DNA from: Arcobacter ellisii
GTDB lineage: Bacteria > Campylobacterota > Campylobacteria > Campylobacterales > Arcobacteraceae
NCBI RefSeq assembly: GCF_003544915.1
Contig: NZ_CP032097.1
Location: 1,612,001-1,676,000 of the forward strand
Reading direction: 5' to 3'
Length of the DNA stretch: 64,000 bases
This document shows positions 25,939 to 33,704 of this stretch, one piece after another. The notes under the pieces are model-generated. The model had not been told where the DNA came from. It searched no databases and worked only from the letters and a program-made list of their open reading frames with translations. Position numbers and translations under genes: made by a program. Each line of letters starts with the position of its first letter. The first letter of the stretch is position 1.

Positions 25939-26365
25939 ATCTTCTGTAATATTTATGACCATGATGGTGGTGATGTTTATGATGTTTATAATGTCCTGGA
26001 GGATAAAATCCAGGGTAATAAGGTCTTGGAGCATTATCATAAATAACAACTACTTGTGGTGGTCTTCTATCATAGTCATCATAATAGTAATCATTTCTCA
26101 CATAAGTTGTACTTCTCTCGTAACCATTATTATATGAATTATTGTCATAATTTGAATAGTTTCTAGAATCTCTTGTATTATTCGCAATTGTAGCTCCTAA
26201 AATTCCACCTGCTACTCTTGCAACATCTTTTCCATTTCCTTTTCCAATTTGATTACCAATAGCAACTCCTAATGTTGCTCCTACAACAGTATCTAAACCA
26301 ATTGTATTATTATCAGCAAAAACTAAAGAACTTGAAATCAAAAGCATTGATAAAAACTTTTTCAT
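25937..26365 (-). CDS. Exported glycine-zipper protein with His-rich tail
   Basis: A 142-residue protein with a signal peptide (about 1-17, ending LVFA). A glycine-zipper 2TM segment (about 25-65; VVGATLGVAIGNQIGKG and AGGILGATIAN) is followed by an Asn/Tyr/Asp-rich linker and a terminal region of Pro/Tyr and about a dozen histidines in the last 22 residues. Glycine-zipper proteins of this kind sit in the outer membrane or span a membrane as oligomers. The His tail suggests metal binding or pH response, by inference. Two TATTGTGAA copies 11 bases apart lie about 50 bases upstream. Confidence 0.78.
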   Translation of the reverse strand: MKKFLSMLLISSSLVFADNNTIGLDTVVGATLGVAIGNQIGKGNGKDVARVAGGILGATIANNTRDSRNYSNYDNNSYNNGYERSTTYVRNDYYYDDYDRRPPQVVVIYDNAPRPYYPGFYPPGHYKHHKHHHHHGHKYYRR

Positions 26366-26409
26366 ATTTTATCCTTATAATCCATTTTATTTTTATAAGT
26401 ATAAATCTT

Positions 26410-26429
26410 TATTGTGAAGATATTGTGAA
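26410..26429 (-). promoter_or_regulatory. 11-bp-spaced direct repeat upstream of the glycine-zipper gene
   Basis: TATTGTGAA at 26410-26418 is repeated exactly at 26421-26429, start to start 11 bases. On the minus strand it lies just upstream of a TATACT-like -10, in the -35 region of the gene starting at 26365. This is the arrangement of OmpR/PhoB-type regulator sites, and an OmpR-type system is encoded immediately upstream. Confidence 0.5.
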
Positions 26430-26438
26430 AATAAAAAA

Positions 26439-26777
26439 CTACTCTAGTTTTCCAAAAACTTTATATTTTTCCCAATAAATATCCAACGCTTCTTTTAATT
26501 TTTTATCAGAGAGTTTTGTTTTTTTCTTTACACCAAATCTATTAATAAATGATTCAGACATTAAAGAATCTTCTTTTTTAGGATTTTTTAGAAAATTGAA
26601 CATTGCTTTTTTTACCTCTTTTTCACTACTATATTTTAGTAAATATCGATAAAAATATTTATCAATTGTAACAGGTATTCTATTATGACACTTTACACAA
26701 TCTGTTTCGTAAATATCATTTTTGGCTGCAAATAAAGATATAGATATCAAACTTATAAAAAAAATTATTCTTACCAT
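26439..26777 (-). CDS. Small periplasmic c-type haem protein
   Basis: A 112-residue exported protein. The signal peptide (about 1-17, ending SLFA) is followed by one covalent haem site CVKCH (about 27-31) and a helical remainder with a Met in DSLMSES that could be the distal ligand. There are no membrane segments after the signal. It is the last gene of the two-component operon, overlapping the kinase stop by 7 bases, so it may report or transmit a redox signal; that is inference. The ATG at 26777 is the first start available. Confidence 0.8.
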   Translation of the reverse strand: MVRIIFFISLISISLFAAKNDIYETDCVKCHNRIPVTIDKYFYRYLLKYSSEKEVKKAMFNFLKNPKKEDSLMSESFINRFGVKKKTKLSDKKLKEALDIYWEKYKVFGKLE

Positions 26778-27958
26778 CTTATTTTTACCTTTGTTCCAAC
26801 ATCTATTTGGGAACTTACTTCAATTTTAAAATCATACTCTTTTGCAATTAGAGAAACAATATTTAAACCTATTCCAAAACCACCAACACTTTTATCAAAT
26901 CTAGTATATCTATCAAATAAATTATCAAGGTTTTCTTGACTTATACCTTTTCCTGTATCTTCGATACTCAAACTATTTTTTGTTAAAACTACTTTTATAG
27001 TTCCACCAATTTTATTATATTTGATTGCATTTGATAATAAATTATCTATTAATTTAGAGATTTTTTTTGTATCACAAAAAATAAAAATATCATCTTTTAT
27101 ATATGTTTCAAACTCTATTTTTTTCATAGTTGCAATACTGTTAAAAAAATCTACTCTTTGTTTTAAAATATTTGATAAATTAATCTCTTCATTATTTGAA
27201 AGTATTTGATTATTTAAAGTTATGAAAGTTAAATCTTCATAAATATTTGAAATTGTTTTTGCACCAATTTCAATTCTGTTTATTTTTTTCGCAAGTTTTT
27301 CATCTAATAAATCTTTATCTATCATCTCAATATTTGTGATAATCGCAGTTACAGGAGTATTTAATTCATGGGTTGTATCTTTAATAAATCTATCAAGTAA
27401 ATGTAAAGCATCTCTCATTGGTCTCAAAAAAAGTTTTGAAATAAAATATCCAATAACAATCATAAATAAAAAGGCTAATAAAAAACCTAAAATCATCTTA
27501 TATTTTATATTTTCAAACCAAATATTATCATCAGGAATTTCTATAATCACATATTTTGAACCAAGATAATAAGATTCTGGTTCTTTTATAAAATGAATTT
27601 GATTTCCACTTAAATATATAACATCATCTAAACTTACATTTTGAGATTTTAAAGTTGAAAAAATCTTTTTTTTATCACTATCAAAAATAGCTGATTGAAA
27701 CTTTTCATCTCTTGGATAAATATTTGTTTTATCAAAATTGACATGTAAATCTTTTAATCTAAAAATTAAATCATTTGAATAATTTTGTAATATTTGTCTC
27801 TTTTCTTGAAGCATTAAATCTTTTTGGAATTGATAATATAAAAATGTAACAACACTTAAAATTACCAATACAAGAAAAGAGTATAATAAAGAGAAAGCTA
27901 GAAGAGTTCTAGTTTCACTCTTGGTTAAATCTATACCCGAGTTTTTTAAGACTAACAA
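26771..27958 (-). CDS. Sensor histidine kinase (HisKA type)
   Basis: A 395-residue inner-membrane kinase. Membrane helices at about 22-42 and 153-177 flank a periplasmic sensor of about 110 residues without a recognisable domain. The HisKA domain carries DTTHELNTP (His197), then the N box LIDNLLSNAIKYNK, G1 IEDTGKGI and G2 GGFGIGLNIV. The start is TTG at 27958, the only start that keeps the first membrane helix; AGGA lies about 10 bases before it. It overlaps the regulator gene by 44 bases, an unusually long overlap. HAMP is absent. Confidence 0.88.
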   Translation of the reverse strand: MLVLKNSGIDLTKSETRTLLAFSLLYSFLVLVILSVVTFLYYQFQKDLMLQEKRQILQNYSNDLIFRLKDLHVNFDKTNIYPRDEKFQSAIFDSDKKKIFSTLKSQNVSLDDVIYLSGNQIHFIKEPESYYLGSKYVIIEIPDDNIWFENIKYKMILGFLLAFLFMIVIGYFISKLFLRPMRDALHLLDRFIKDTTHELNTPVTAIITNIEMIDKDLLDEKLAKKINRIEIGAKTISNIYEDLTFITLNNQILSNNEEINLSNILKQRVDFFNSIATMKKIEFETYIKDDIFIFCDTKKISKLIDNLLSNAIKYNKIGGTIKVVLTKNSLSIEDTGKGISQENLDNLFDRYTRFDKSVGGFGIGLNIVSLIAKEYDFKIEVSSQIDVGTKVKIRW

Positions 27959-28586
27959 TTTTATCTTTTCCTAAAATTTTTCTAAGATTTTTTATATAAG
28001 TTCTTAAAGAGTTATCACTATACTCTTCATCATAATCCCAAACATAATCATAAATTCTATCGTGAACTAAAAGTTCATTTGGATGTTGTAAAAAGAATTT
28101 TAAAAGTTTTAACTCTTTTAAATTTAGTTTCACTTCAACACCATTTTCTCTTAACTCATTTGAGATAGAGTTAAAAGTAACTTCAGGTGTAATATTTATC
28201 AATTCATTTTTATTATTTGCAAACTCTCTTTTTAAAATAGTTTGAACTCTTAAAAGTAGTTCTTTTAACTCAAAAGGTTTTCTAATATAATCATCACAAC
28301 CACTTTCAAAACCTTTTTCTAAAGAATCCATAGAGTTTAATGAGGTTATAAAAATTGCAGGAACTTTTTTATTTTGAGCTCTAATCTCTTTTAAAACTTC
28401 AAAACCATTTTTATTTGGAACATTTACATCAAGTAACAATAAATCAAAATTGTGTTCATATATTGAAGAAATTGCCTCTTCACCATCATAAACACAAATT
28501 ACATCAAAACCTTGTTCTTCAAAATAATCTGAAACTGTTTCACTAAGATTCAAATCATCTTCTAATAATAATATTTTACTTTTCAT
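27915..28586 (-). CDS. OmpR-family response regulator
   Basis: A 223-residue regulator. The receiver has D10-D11, phospho-acceptor D53 in LLLDVNVP, T81 and K103 in IRKPF, all intact. The winged-helix DNA-binding domain (about 130-223) has LNLKELKLLKFFL, VWDYDEEYSDNSLRTYIKNLRKIL and the terminal GYRF. It partners with the overlapping kinase. It likely controls its own operon and the glycine-zipper gene, because an 11-bp-spaced repeat precedes the latter. ATG at 28586 overlaps the DUF1104-like gene end by 11 bases. Confidence 0.92.
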   Translation of the reverse strand: MKSKILLLEDDLNLSETVSDYFEEQGFDVICVYDGEEAISSIYEHNFDLLLLDVNVPNKNGFEVLKEIRAQNKKVPAIFITSLNSMDSLEKGFESGCDDYIRKPFELKELLLRVQTILKREFANNKNELINITPEVTFNSISNELRENGVEVKLNLKELKLLKFFLQHPNELLVHDRIYDYVWDYDEEYSDNSLRTYIKNLRKILGKDKIVSLKKLGYRFNQE

Positions 28587-28821
28587 CTTCTATTTGCTCT
28601 TCTTGTGTTATATCACCACTTAATCTTTTTTCATATTGAGCTTTTTCATATTCACTCATTTTCGGAATTCTAGAATTTAATTCCTTTAGAAAAGATTGTT
28701 GGTTTTCTTCCTTAACATAACCGATTATTTCAATTAGTTCTTGTGTACTCATTTCAGAATAATTTTCTTCTGCAAAAACAAAACTGAATAATAAAAAAAT
28801 TATTAATGCAATTTTTTCCAT
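28576..28821 (-). CDS. Small periplasmic DUF1104-like protein
   Basis: An 81-residue exported protein. The signal peptide (about 1-17, ending FVFA) is followed by a short all-helical domain: MSTQELIEIIGYV, then a QQSFLKELNSR and MSEYEKAQYEKRL helix pair, which resembles DUF1104 proteins of Campylobacterota. Its position as first gene of the operon, ahead of the regulator and kinase, suggests a periplasmic accessory of the sensor, a little like CpxP in enterics, by analogy only. I use the ATG at 28821, 8 bases after GAG; the TTG at 28827 is too close to the binding site. Confidence 0.7.
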   Translation of the reverse strand: MEKIALIIFLLFSFVFAEENYSEMSTQELIEIIGYVKEENQQSFLKELNSRIPKMSEYEKAQYEKRLSGDITQEEQIEDEK

Positions 28822-28888
28822 TTTCAAAACTCTTTTTTATTTCATTGTAACATATTAACTGTATAATAATTGTTGAAAATAGAAGAAG

Positions 28889-28921
28889 TTTATCCCATTT
28901 TATAGATATTTATCTCATTTT
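28889..28921. promoter_or_regulatory. Imperfect direct repeat in the 28821 / 29005 divergent gap
   Basis: TTTATCCCATTT and TTTATCTCATTT start 20 bases apart, about two helical turns, upstream of the probable -10 of the two-component operon. A regulator site is possible, but the sequence is AT-rich enough for chance. Confidence 0.3.
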
Positions 28922-29004
28922 TAAAAGAAAAATAATTATCAATTAATAAAATTTAGGGGTTTATAAAAGAATTTTCACTAAAATCAAACTAAAAAGAGAG
29001 TTTA

Positions 29005-29304
29005 ATGTTTAAAAATCTATTGTTATCAAGTTGTGTAATATTTTTATTTTCAGGTTGTTTTGGGGCAAAAAAAGAGGAAAAATGGACTGCTTTTATCTAT
29101 CCAAATAAAGAAGATACAAAAAATAAAATAAAAAGTCCAATGACTTTTAATTCACTTGAAGAGTGTAAAAAAGTATCAGAAATTGAAATTAAAAATCAAA
29201 ATTTAGAAAATATTGCTATTTTTAAATGTGGGCTTAACTGTACTTATAATGAAGGTATGAAGTTAGAAATTTGCGAACAGATGTTAAGTTCAAAAGAGAA
29301 TTGA
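29005..29304 (+). CDS. Small lipoprotein of unknown function
   Basis: A 99-residue predicted lipoprotein. The signal peptide ends in the lipobox LFSGC (Cys18). The mature part has four more cysteines (ECKKV, FKCGLNC and ICEQM), probably in disulphides, within an otherwise charged helix-strand domain. No family is recognised. It is transcribed divergently from the two-component operon and lies 17 bases before the degenerate regulator gene. AGAGAG precedes the ATG. Confidence 0.65.
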   Translation: MFKNLLLSSCVIFLFSGCFGAKKEEKWTAFIYPNKEDTKNKIKSPMTFNSLEECKKVSEIEIKNQNLENIAIFKCGLNCTYNEGMKLEICEQMLSSKEN

Positions 29305-29321
29305 TTTTATAAAAAAAGAAA

Positions 29322-29969
29322 ATGAAAGAGTTAAAATATTTTAATGTTTGTTATCACGGTGATATTGTAAATAATAAATTTAGCGATTATCTTTCATCAT
29401 ATTCTAATAACTCTTTTGATTATAATGAACATGATGAATTAATCGATTTAATAAATACAAAAGATATTCATGTGGTTATTACTAAATATAATTTTGAACT
29501 ATTAAAACAAATAAGAGTTTTAAATAAAGAGATTCAAATTATTGCTATTTTAGACCAATTAAATGATACTCATTTGATTGAAAGTTTAGAATTAACTCAA
29601 ATCAAATTTATTCAAAACTTAGATTCTATAAATGAATTTATTGATACTTTAAAAGAATTTATAAAAAATATTGATTCAAAAAACTCAAATATATATAGTT
29701 TAAAAAATGATTTTGTATATGATTCATATAACAAAACTCTTTTTAAAAAAAATATGCTAATTCCATTAACAAAAAAAGAGACTCTTTTTTTATCTTATCT
29801 TTTTACAAATAATAACAAAGCTGTAAGTTATGAAGAGATAAATGAAAAAATCTGGGAAGGTGCTATGACACAAGATGCTCTTAGGTCACTTATAAAAGAA
29901 ATAAGAAAAAAAACATACAAAGAACTTATAAAAAATGTTTCAGGTATTGGTTATAGAATAGATTTGTAA
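29322..29969 (+). CDS. OmpR-type regulator with degenerate receiver
   Basis: A 215-residue protein. The C-terminal winged helix is normal (PLTKKETLFLSYLF, then EEINEKIWEGAMTQDALRSLIKEIRKK and GIGYRIDL). The N-terminal 110 residues have receiver-like alternation of strands and helices but lack the acidic pair, the phospho-acceptor Asp (the strand reads VVITKYNF) and the conserved Lys. It should therefore act without phosphorylation, like the orphan regulators HsrA/CosR of this phylum, although its sequence is different. No kinase is next to it; the ABC exporter gene follows after 4 bases. The ATG at 29322 is the first in frame. Confidence 0.8.
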   Translation: MKELKYFNVCYHGDIVNNKFSDYLSSYSNNSFDYNEHDELIDLINTKDIHVVITKYNFELLKQIRVLNKEIQIIAILDQLNDTHLIESLELTQIKFIQNLDSINEFIDTLKEFIKNIDSKNSNIYSLKNDFVYDSYNKTLFKKNMLIPLTKKETLFLSYLFTNNNKAVSYEEINEKIWEGAMTQDALRSLIKEIRKKTYKELIKNVSGIGYRIDL

Positions 29970-29973
29970 ATCA

Positions 29974-31746
29974 ATGAACGAAAAAATCTCACTAAAATAT
30001 ATATTTAAACTTTTACTAAAAAATAAAAAATCTCTTATTATTGGGCAAATAATAACTATTATTGCAATAATTATAAGTGTTCCTATTCCTTTATTATTAC
30101 CCCTTTTAGTTGATGAAATTTTACTTAATAAACCTGATTTTTTTGTAAATAATATAGATAAATTTTTAGGAAATGGAAGTGCATTTTATTATATTGCTAT
30201 CGTAACTTTTGTAGTTTTATTTTTAAGATTGATATATTTTATATTTAGTGTTGTTATTACAAAAATATTTACTAAAATTTCAAAATTTGTAACTTTTAAG
30301 ATTAGAGAAAAACTACTAAATCATTTAAAACTTGTGAATATGAATGAATATGAAAGTCTTGGAAGTGGAAGTATTAGTGCTAATTTAATAACTGATGTAA
30401 ATACTTTAGATAATTTTATTGTTTCTGTTTCAAGTAAGTTAATAGCTTCAACCCTTACTTTAATTGCTGTTGCTATTGTGATTTTAAAAATAGATTTAAC
30501 TTTAGGTTTAATGATTTTATTAATTCAACCTATTATTATTTTACTTTCAAAAAAAATAGCTGATAAAACAGGTTTATTAAAAAAAGAGGAAAATAAAACA
30601 GTTGAAGTTTTTCAAAACAATATAAATGAAACCTTAGATTTATTTGGACAAATAAAAGCAAGTAACAAAGAAAAATATTTTTTTGATGATTCAATAAATA
30701 AAGCAAAAGATATACAAAAAGCTTCAAATGAATTTAATTATAAAAGTGTAGCTTATGAAAGATTTTCATTTACAATTTTTTTAATTGCTTTTGAAATATT
30801 TAGAGCTACTGGCTTAGTTTTAGTTGCATATAGTGATTTAAGTATTGGTTTAATGTTTGCAATGTTTGGATATATCTGGTTTATTATGACTCCTATTCAA
30901 GACATTTTAACTATTCAATATTCCCTTGCTAGTGCAAAAGCTGCCATAAATAGAATTAATAAAATTTTAGATTTAGAAGTTGAAAAAAATGGAACATTAG
31001 TGCTTGAAGCAAATAATAAAAAAGTTGATATTTCTATAAAAAATCTTTCATTTTCATATAAAGAAGATAAATTAACTTTAAAAGATATCTCTTTTGATAT
31101 AAAATCAGGAGAAAAAATTGCTATTATTGGAGCAAGTGGGAGTGGAAAAACAACAATTGCTCATATTATTGCTGGCTTTTATTCTAAAACTTCTGGAGAT
31201 ATTTTATATAACAATATAAGTATAAATGACTTAGATAGACAAAGTTTAAGAGAAAACATCTTTTTAGTTTTACAAATGCCTATTTTATTTAATAATAGTT
31301 TACGATTTAACATTACAATGGGTAACAAAAATATAAGTGATGAAGAAATTTTTAAAGCTCTTAAAATTGCACAACTTTATGATAATGTTGAAAGTATGCC
31401 AAACAAACTTGATACTCTTGTTGGAAAACATGGAATAAGACTTAGTGGAGGCCAAAGACAAAGATTATCAATAGCAAGAATGATAATAGCAAATCCTGCT
31501 GTTGTAATCTTTGATGAATCAACATCTGCTCTTGATGTTCATACAGAAACAAAACTTTTTAGCGAACTTGAAGAGTTTTTAAAAGATAAAACTGTAATTA
31601 CAATCGCTCATAGATTAAGCACTGTTAAAAATGCTGATATGATTTATGTAATTGATGATGGAATTTTAGTTCAAAGTGGAAATCATAAAGAGTTAGAAGA
31701 AAAAGAAGGACATTATTTAGAATTTGTAAAACAACAGTTAATTTGA
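29974..31746 (+). CDS. ABC exporter, fused permease and ATPase
   Basis: A 590-residue MsbA-like half-transporter that dimerises in the inner membrane. Six membrane helices span about 20-310. The nucleotide-binding domain (about 345-590) has Walker A GASGSGKTT, Q-loop LQMPILF, signature LSGGQRQR, Walker B VVIFDESTSALD and the H-loop AHRLST. There is no N-terminal peptidase C39 domain, so it is not a leader-cleaving peptide exporter. The substrate is unknown; lipid, drug or peptide are possible. It is 4 bases downstream of the degenerate regulator, which may control it. Confidence 0.88.
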   Translation: MNEKISLKYIFKLLLKNKKSLIIGQIITIIAIIISVPIPLLLPLLVDEILLNKPDFFVNNIDKFLGNGSAFYYIAIVTFVVLFLRLIYFIFSVVITKIFTKISKFVTFKIREKLLNHLKLVNMNEYESLGSGSISANLITDVNTLDNFIVSVSSKLIASTLTLIAVAIVILKIDLTLGLMILLIQPIIILLSKKIADKTGLLKKEENKTVEVFQNNINETLDLFGQIKASNKEKYFFDDSINKAKDIQKASNEFNYKSVAYERFSFTIFLIAFEIFRATGLVLVAYSDLSIGLMFAMFGYIWFIMTPIQDILTIQYSLASAKAAINRINKILDLEVEKNGTLVLEANNKKVDISIKNLSFSYKEDKLTLKDISFDIKSGEKIAIIGASGSGKTTIAHIIAGFYSKTSGDILYNNISINDLDRQSLRENIFLVLQMPILFNNSLRFNITMGNKNISDEEIFKALKIAQLYDNVESMPNKLDTLVGKHGIRLSGGQRQRLSIARMIIANPAVVIFDESTSALDVHTETKLFSELEEFLKDKTVITIAHRLSTVKNADMIYVIDDGILVQSGNHKELEEKEGHYLEFVKQQLI

Positions 31747-31782
31747 CTATAATTAATAACTTAAAAAGTTAAAAGGTAATAA

Positions 31783-32823
31783 ATGGATGCAATCAATCTG
31801 AAGAACTATTTTTTTTATGTTGCAAGTTTTGTGGTAATACTAGCTGGTGTAAAAATGTCAAGCGAAATAGTTGTAATACTATTTTTAGCAATTTTTATCT
31901 CATCAATTTTTTCATCACTTCTTAAACTTCTTCAAAAACAAAATATCCCAAAAGTTTTATCATATTTTTTTATTTTAGTAATAGTTATTTTTATAGGTTT
32001 TATGTTGGCTTATGTAATAAATATTTCATTAAAAGATTTTCTTACAAATCTTCCTATTTATGAAGAAAAATTGAAAAATCTAATTTTAAATTCTATTCAT
32101 TTAGTGCAAGGTTATGGTGTAGAAATAGATAAAACAAAAATTATGGAAAGCCTAAATTTTAGTTCATTTTTTGGAGTAACAACAAATATTATTGGAAGTA
32201 TTAGTACTTTTTTATCTAAATTTTTATTAGTTGTAATTGGTGTTGCATTTATATTAGCAGAGTCAAAATCTTTTCAAACAAAATTAAAAGTTATTTTTAG
32301 AAACAATGCAAAAAAATTAGAACACTTCAACCTCTTTTCTTTTAACATTCAAAAATATTTTGTTGTAAAATCATTTACAAGTTTTTTAACAGGTTTTATA
32401 ATTACTATAATGTTATCGTTTTTTGGTGTTGATTACCCTATTTTATGGGGTGTTATTGCAATGTTATTTAATTTTGTTCCTGTTGTTGGTTCAATTATTG
32501 CATCTTTTCCTGCAATTTTATTAGCCTTAATGAATTTGGATGTAAATGCAACCATTTGGGTTTCAATTTTTTATATAATTATAAATATTTCAATAAGTAA
32601 TATTCTTGAACCAAAACTTATGGGAAAAGAGTTAGGACTTTCACCTTTGATTATTTTCTTTTCTCTTATTTTTTGGGGTTATATTTTAGGAATTGTAGGA
32701 ATGTTTTTAGCCGTTCCAATTACAATGACTCTAAAAATAGCCTTTGATTCAAATACAAGTACGCATTGGCTTGGTATTTTAATGTCTGATTTATCTAGAA
32801 AAAAAATTAGGAATAAGGAATAA
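31783..32823 (+). CDS. AI-2E family (PerM/YdiK-like) membrane permease
   Basis: A 346-residue polytopic protein with the UPF0118/AI-2E arrangement: three or so N-terminal helices, an amphipathic soluble loop (about 85-135), then the conserved half with NFVPVVGSIIASFPA and NILEPKLMGKELGLSPLIIFFSL, ending in GMFLAVPI. Family members have been linked to autoinducer-2 export or sodium/proton antiport, so the substrate is open. AAAAGG precedes the ATG. It is followed after 2 bases by the NrtA-like lipoprotein gene. Confidence 0.88.
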   Translation: MDAINLKNYFFYVASFVVILAGVKMSSEIVVILFLAIFISSIFSSLLKLLQKQNIPKVLSYFFILVIVIFIGFMLAYVINISLKDFLTNLPIYEEKLKNLILNSIHLVQGYGVEIDKTKIMESLNFSSFFGVTTNIIGSISTFLSKFLLVVIGVAFILAESKSFQTKLKVIFRNNAKKLEHFNLFSFNIQKYFVVKSFTSFLTGFIITIMLSFFGVDYPILWGVIAMLFNFVPVVGSIIASFPAILLALMNLDVNATIWVSIFYIIINISISNILEPKLMGKELGLSPLIIFFSLIFWGYILGIVGMFLAVPITMTLKIAFDSNTSTHWLGILMSDLSRKKIRNKE

Positions 32824-32825
32824 AA

Positions 32826-33704
32826 ATGTTCAAAAAGCTACTTTTCTCTTTTGTTATAGTGCTTCTATTTACTTCTTGTAGTTTAGAAAATAAAGAAAAA
32901 CTTAGAATTTCAGCTACAACTTGGATAGGATATACACCACTATTTTATGCTAAAGAAAAAGGTTGGCTAGAACCTTTAAATATAAAACTTTTAAATGTTG
33001 TATCTTTAAGTGAAAATATGTATTTATACAAAGCTGGAAATGCTGATGCATATGTTGGAACTCAATATGAATATAATTTTTTAGCAAATACAACGAACTC
33101 TTTAATTCCTGTAATATTATTTGATAAGTCAAATGGTGGAGATGTAGTTATGGGAAATTTGGACATAGAAGAGTTTCAAAATAAGAATACTCCTATTGAT
33201 GTATATTTAGAAATGGACTCTATTAATTCAATTTTATTTGAAGAATTTATAAAAAAATATAATCTTCAAAATAAACAATTTAATTACATCAACAAAGACC
33301 AAGCTTTCATATCAAGATTATCAAATCTTGAAAATCCAACGATTATAATAACTTATGTACCTTATAATATATCTTTAGAAAAACATGGTTTTAAAGAGTT
33401 AGCCTCTACAAAAAATAATCCTGATTTGTTGATTGTTGATGCTTTATTTATGCAAAAAGATAAATTTCTTCAAAATAGAGAGACTTTTATAGAATTAAAA
33501 AAATTGATTGATAAATCAATAACAAACTTAGAAAACGACCCAAAAGAGTTTTACCAAACGATAAACTCTTATTTACCAAATACAAATTATGAAGAGTTTA
33601 TGAAATCTTTAGATGATATTATATGGTTAAATAAAGATATTCCAGAAAAAACTATTGAAAAATTAAGTAATCATAATCTACCAACAAGAGACATCATAAA
33701 ATGA
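32826..33704 (+). CDS. NrtA/NMT1-like solute-binding lipoprotein
   Basis: A 292-residue periplasmic binding protein. The signal peptide ends in the lipobox LFTSC (Cys18). The first lobe opens with the motif ISATTWIGYTPLFYAKEKGWL of nitrate/sulfonate/thiamine-precursor binding proteins, then KAGNADAYVGTQYEY. No ABC permease or ATPase of that import class is nearby. Its stop overlaps the start of the GGDEF-EAL gene (ATGA), so it most likely presents ligand to that membrane protein as a sensor. The ligand is unknown. Confidence 0.82.
   Translation: MFKKLLFSFVIVLLFTSCSLENKEKLRISATTWIGYTPLFYAKEKGWLEPLNIKLLNVVSLSENMYLYKAGNADAYVGTQYEYNFLANTTNSLIPVILFDKSNGGDVVMGNLDIEEFQNKNTPIDVYLEMDSINSILFEEFIKKYNLQNKQFNYINKDQAFISRLSNLENPTIIITYVPYNISLEKHGFKELASTKNNPDLLIVDALFMQKDKFLQNRETFIELKKLIDKSITNLENDPKEFYQTINSYLPNTNYEEFMKSLDDIIWLNKDIPEKTIEKLSNHNLPTRDIIK

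Noticed and set aside
29974-31746. ABC exporter as the missing ATPase of the adhesin system
   Set aside because: It lies some 12 kb away on the other strand, in a different unit, lacks a C39 or C39-like domain and looks MsbA-like. It cannot be excluded as a partner but nothing links it.
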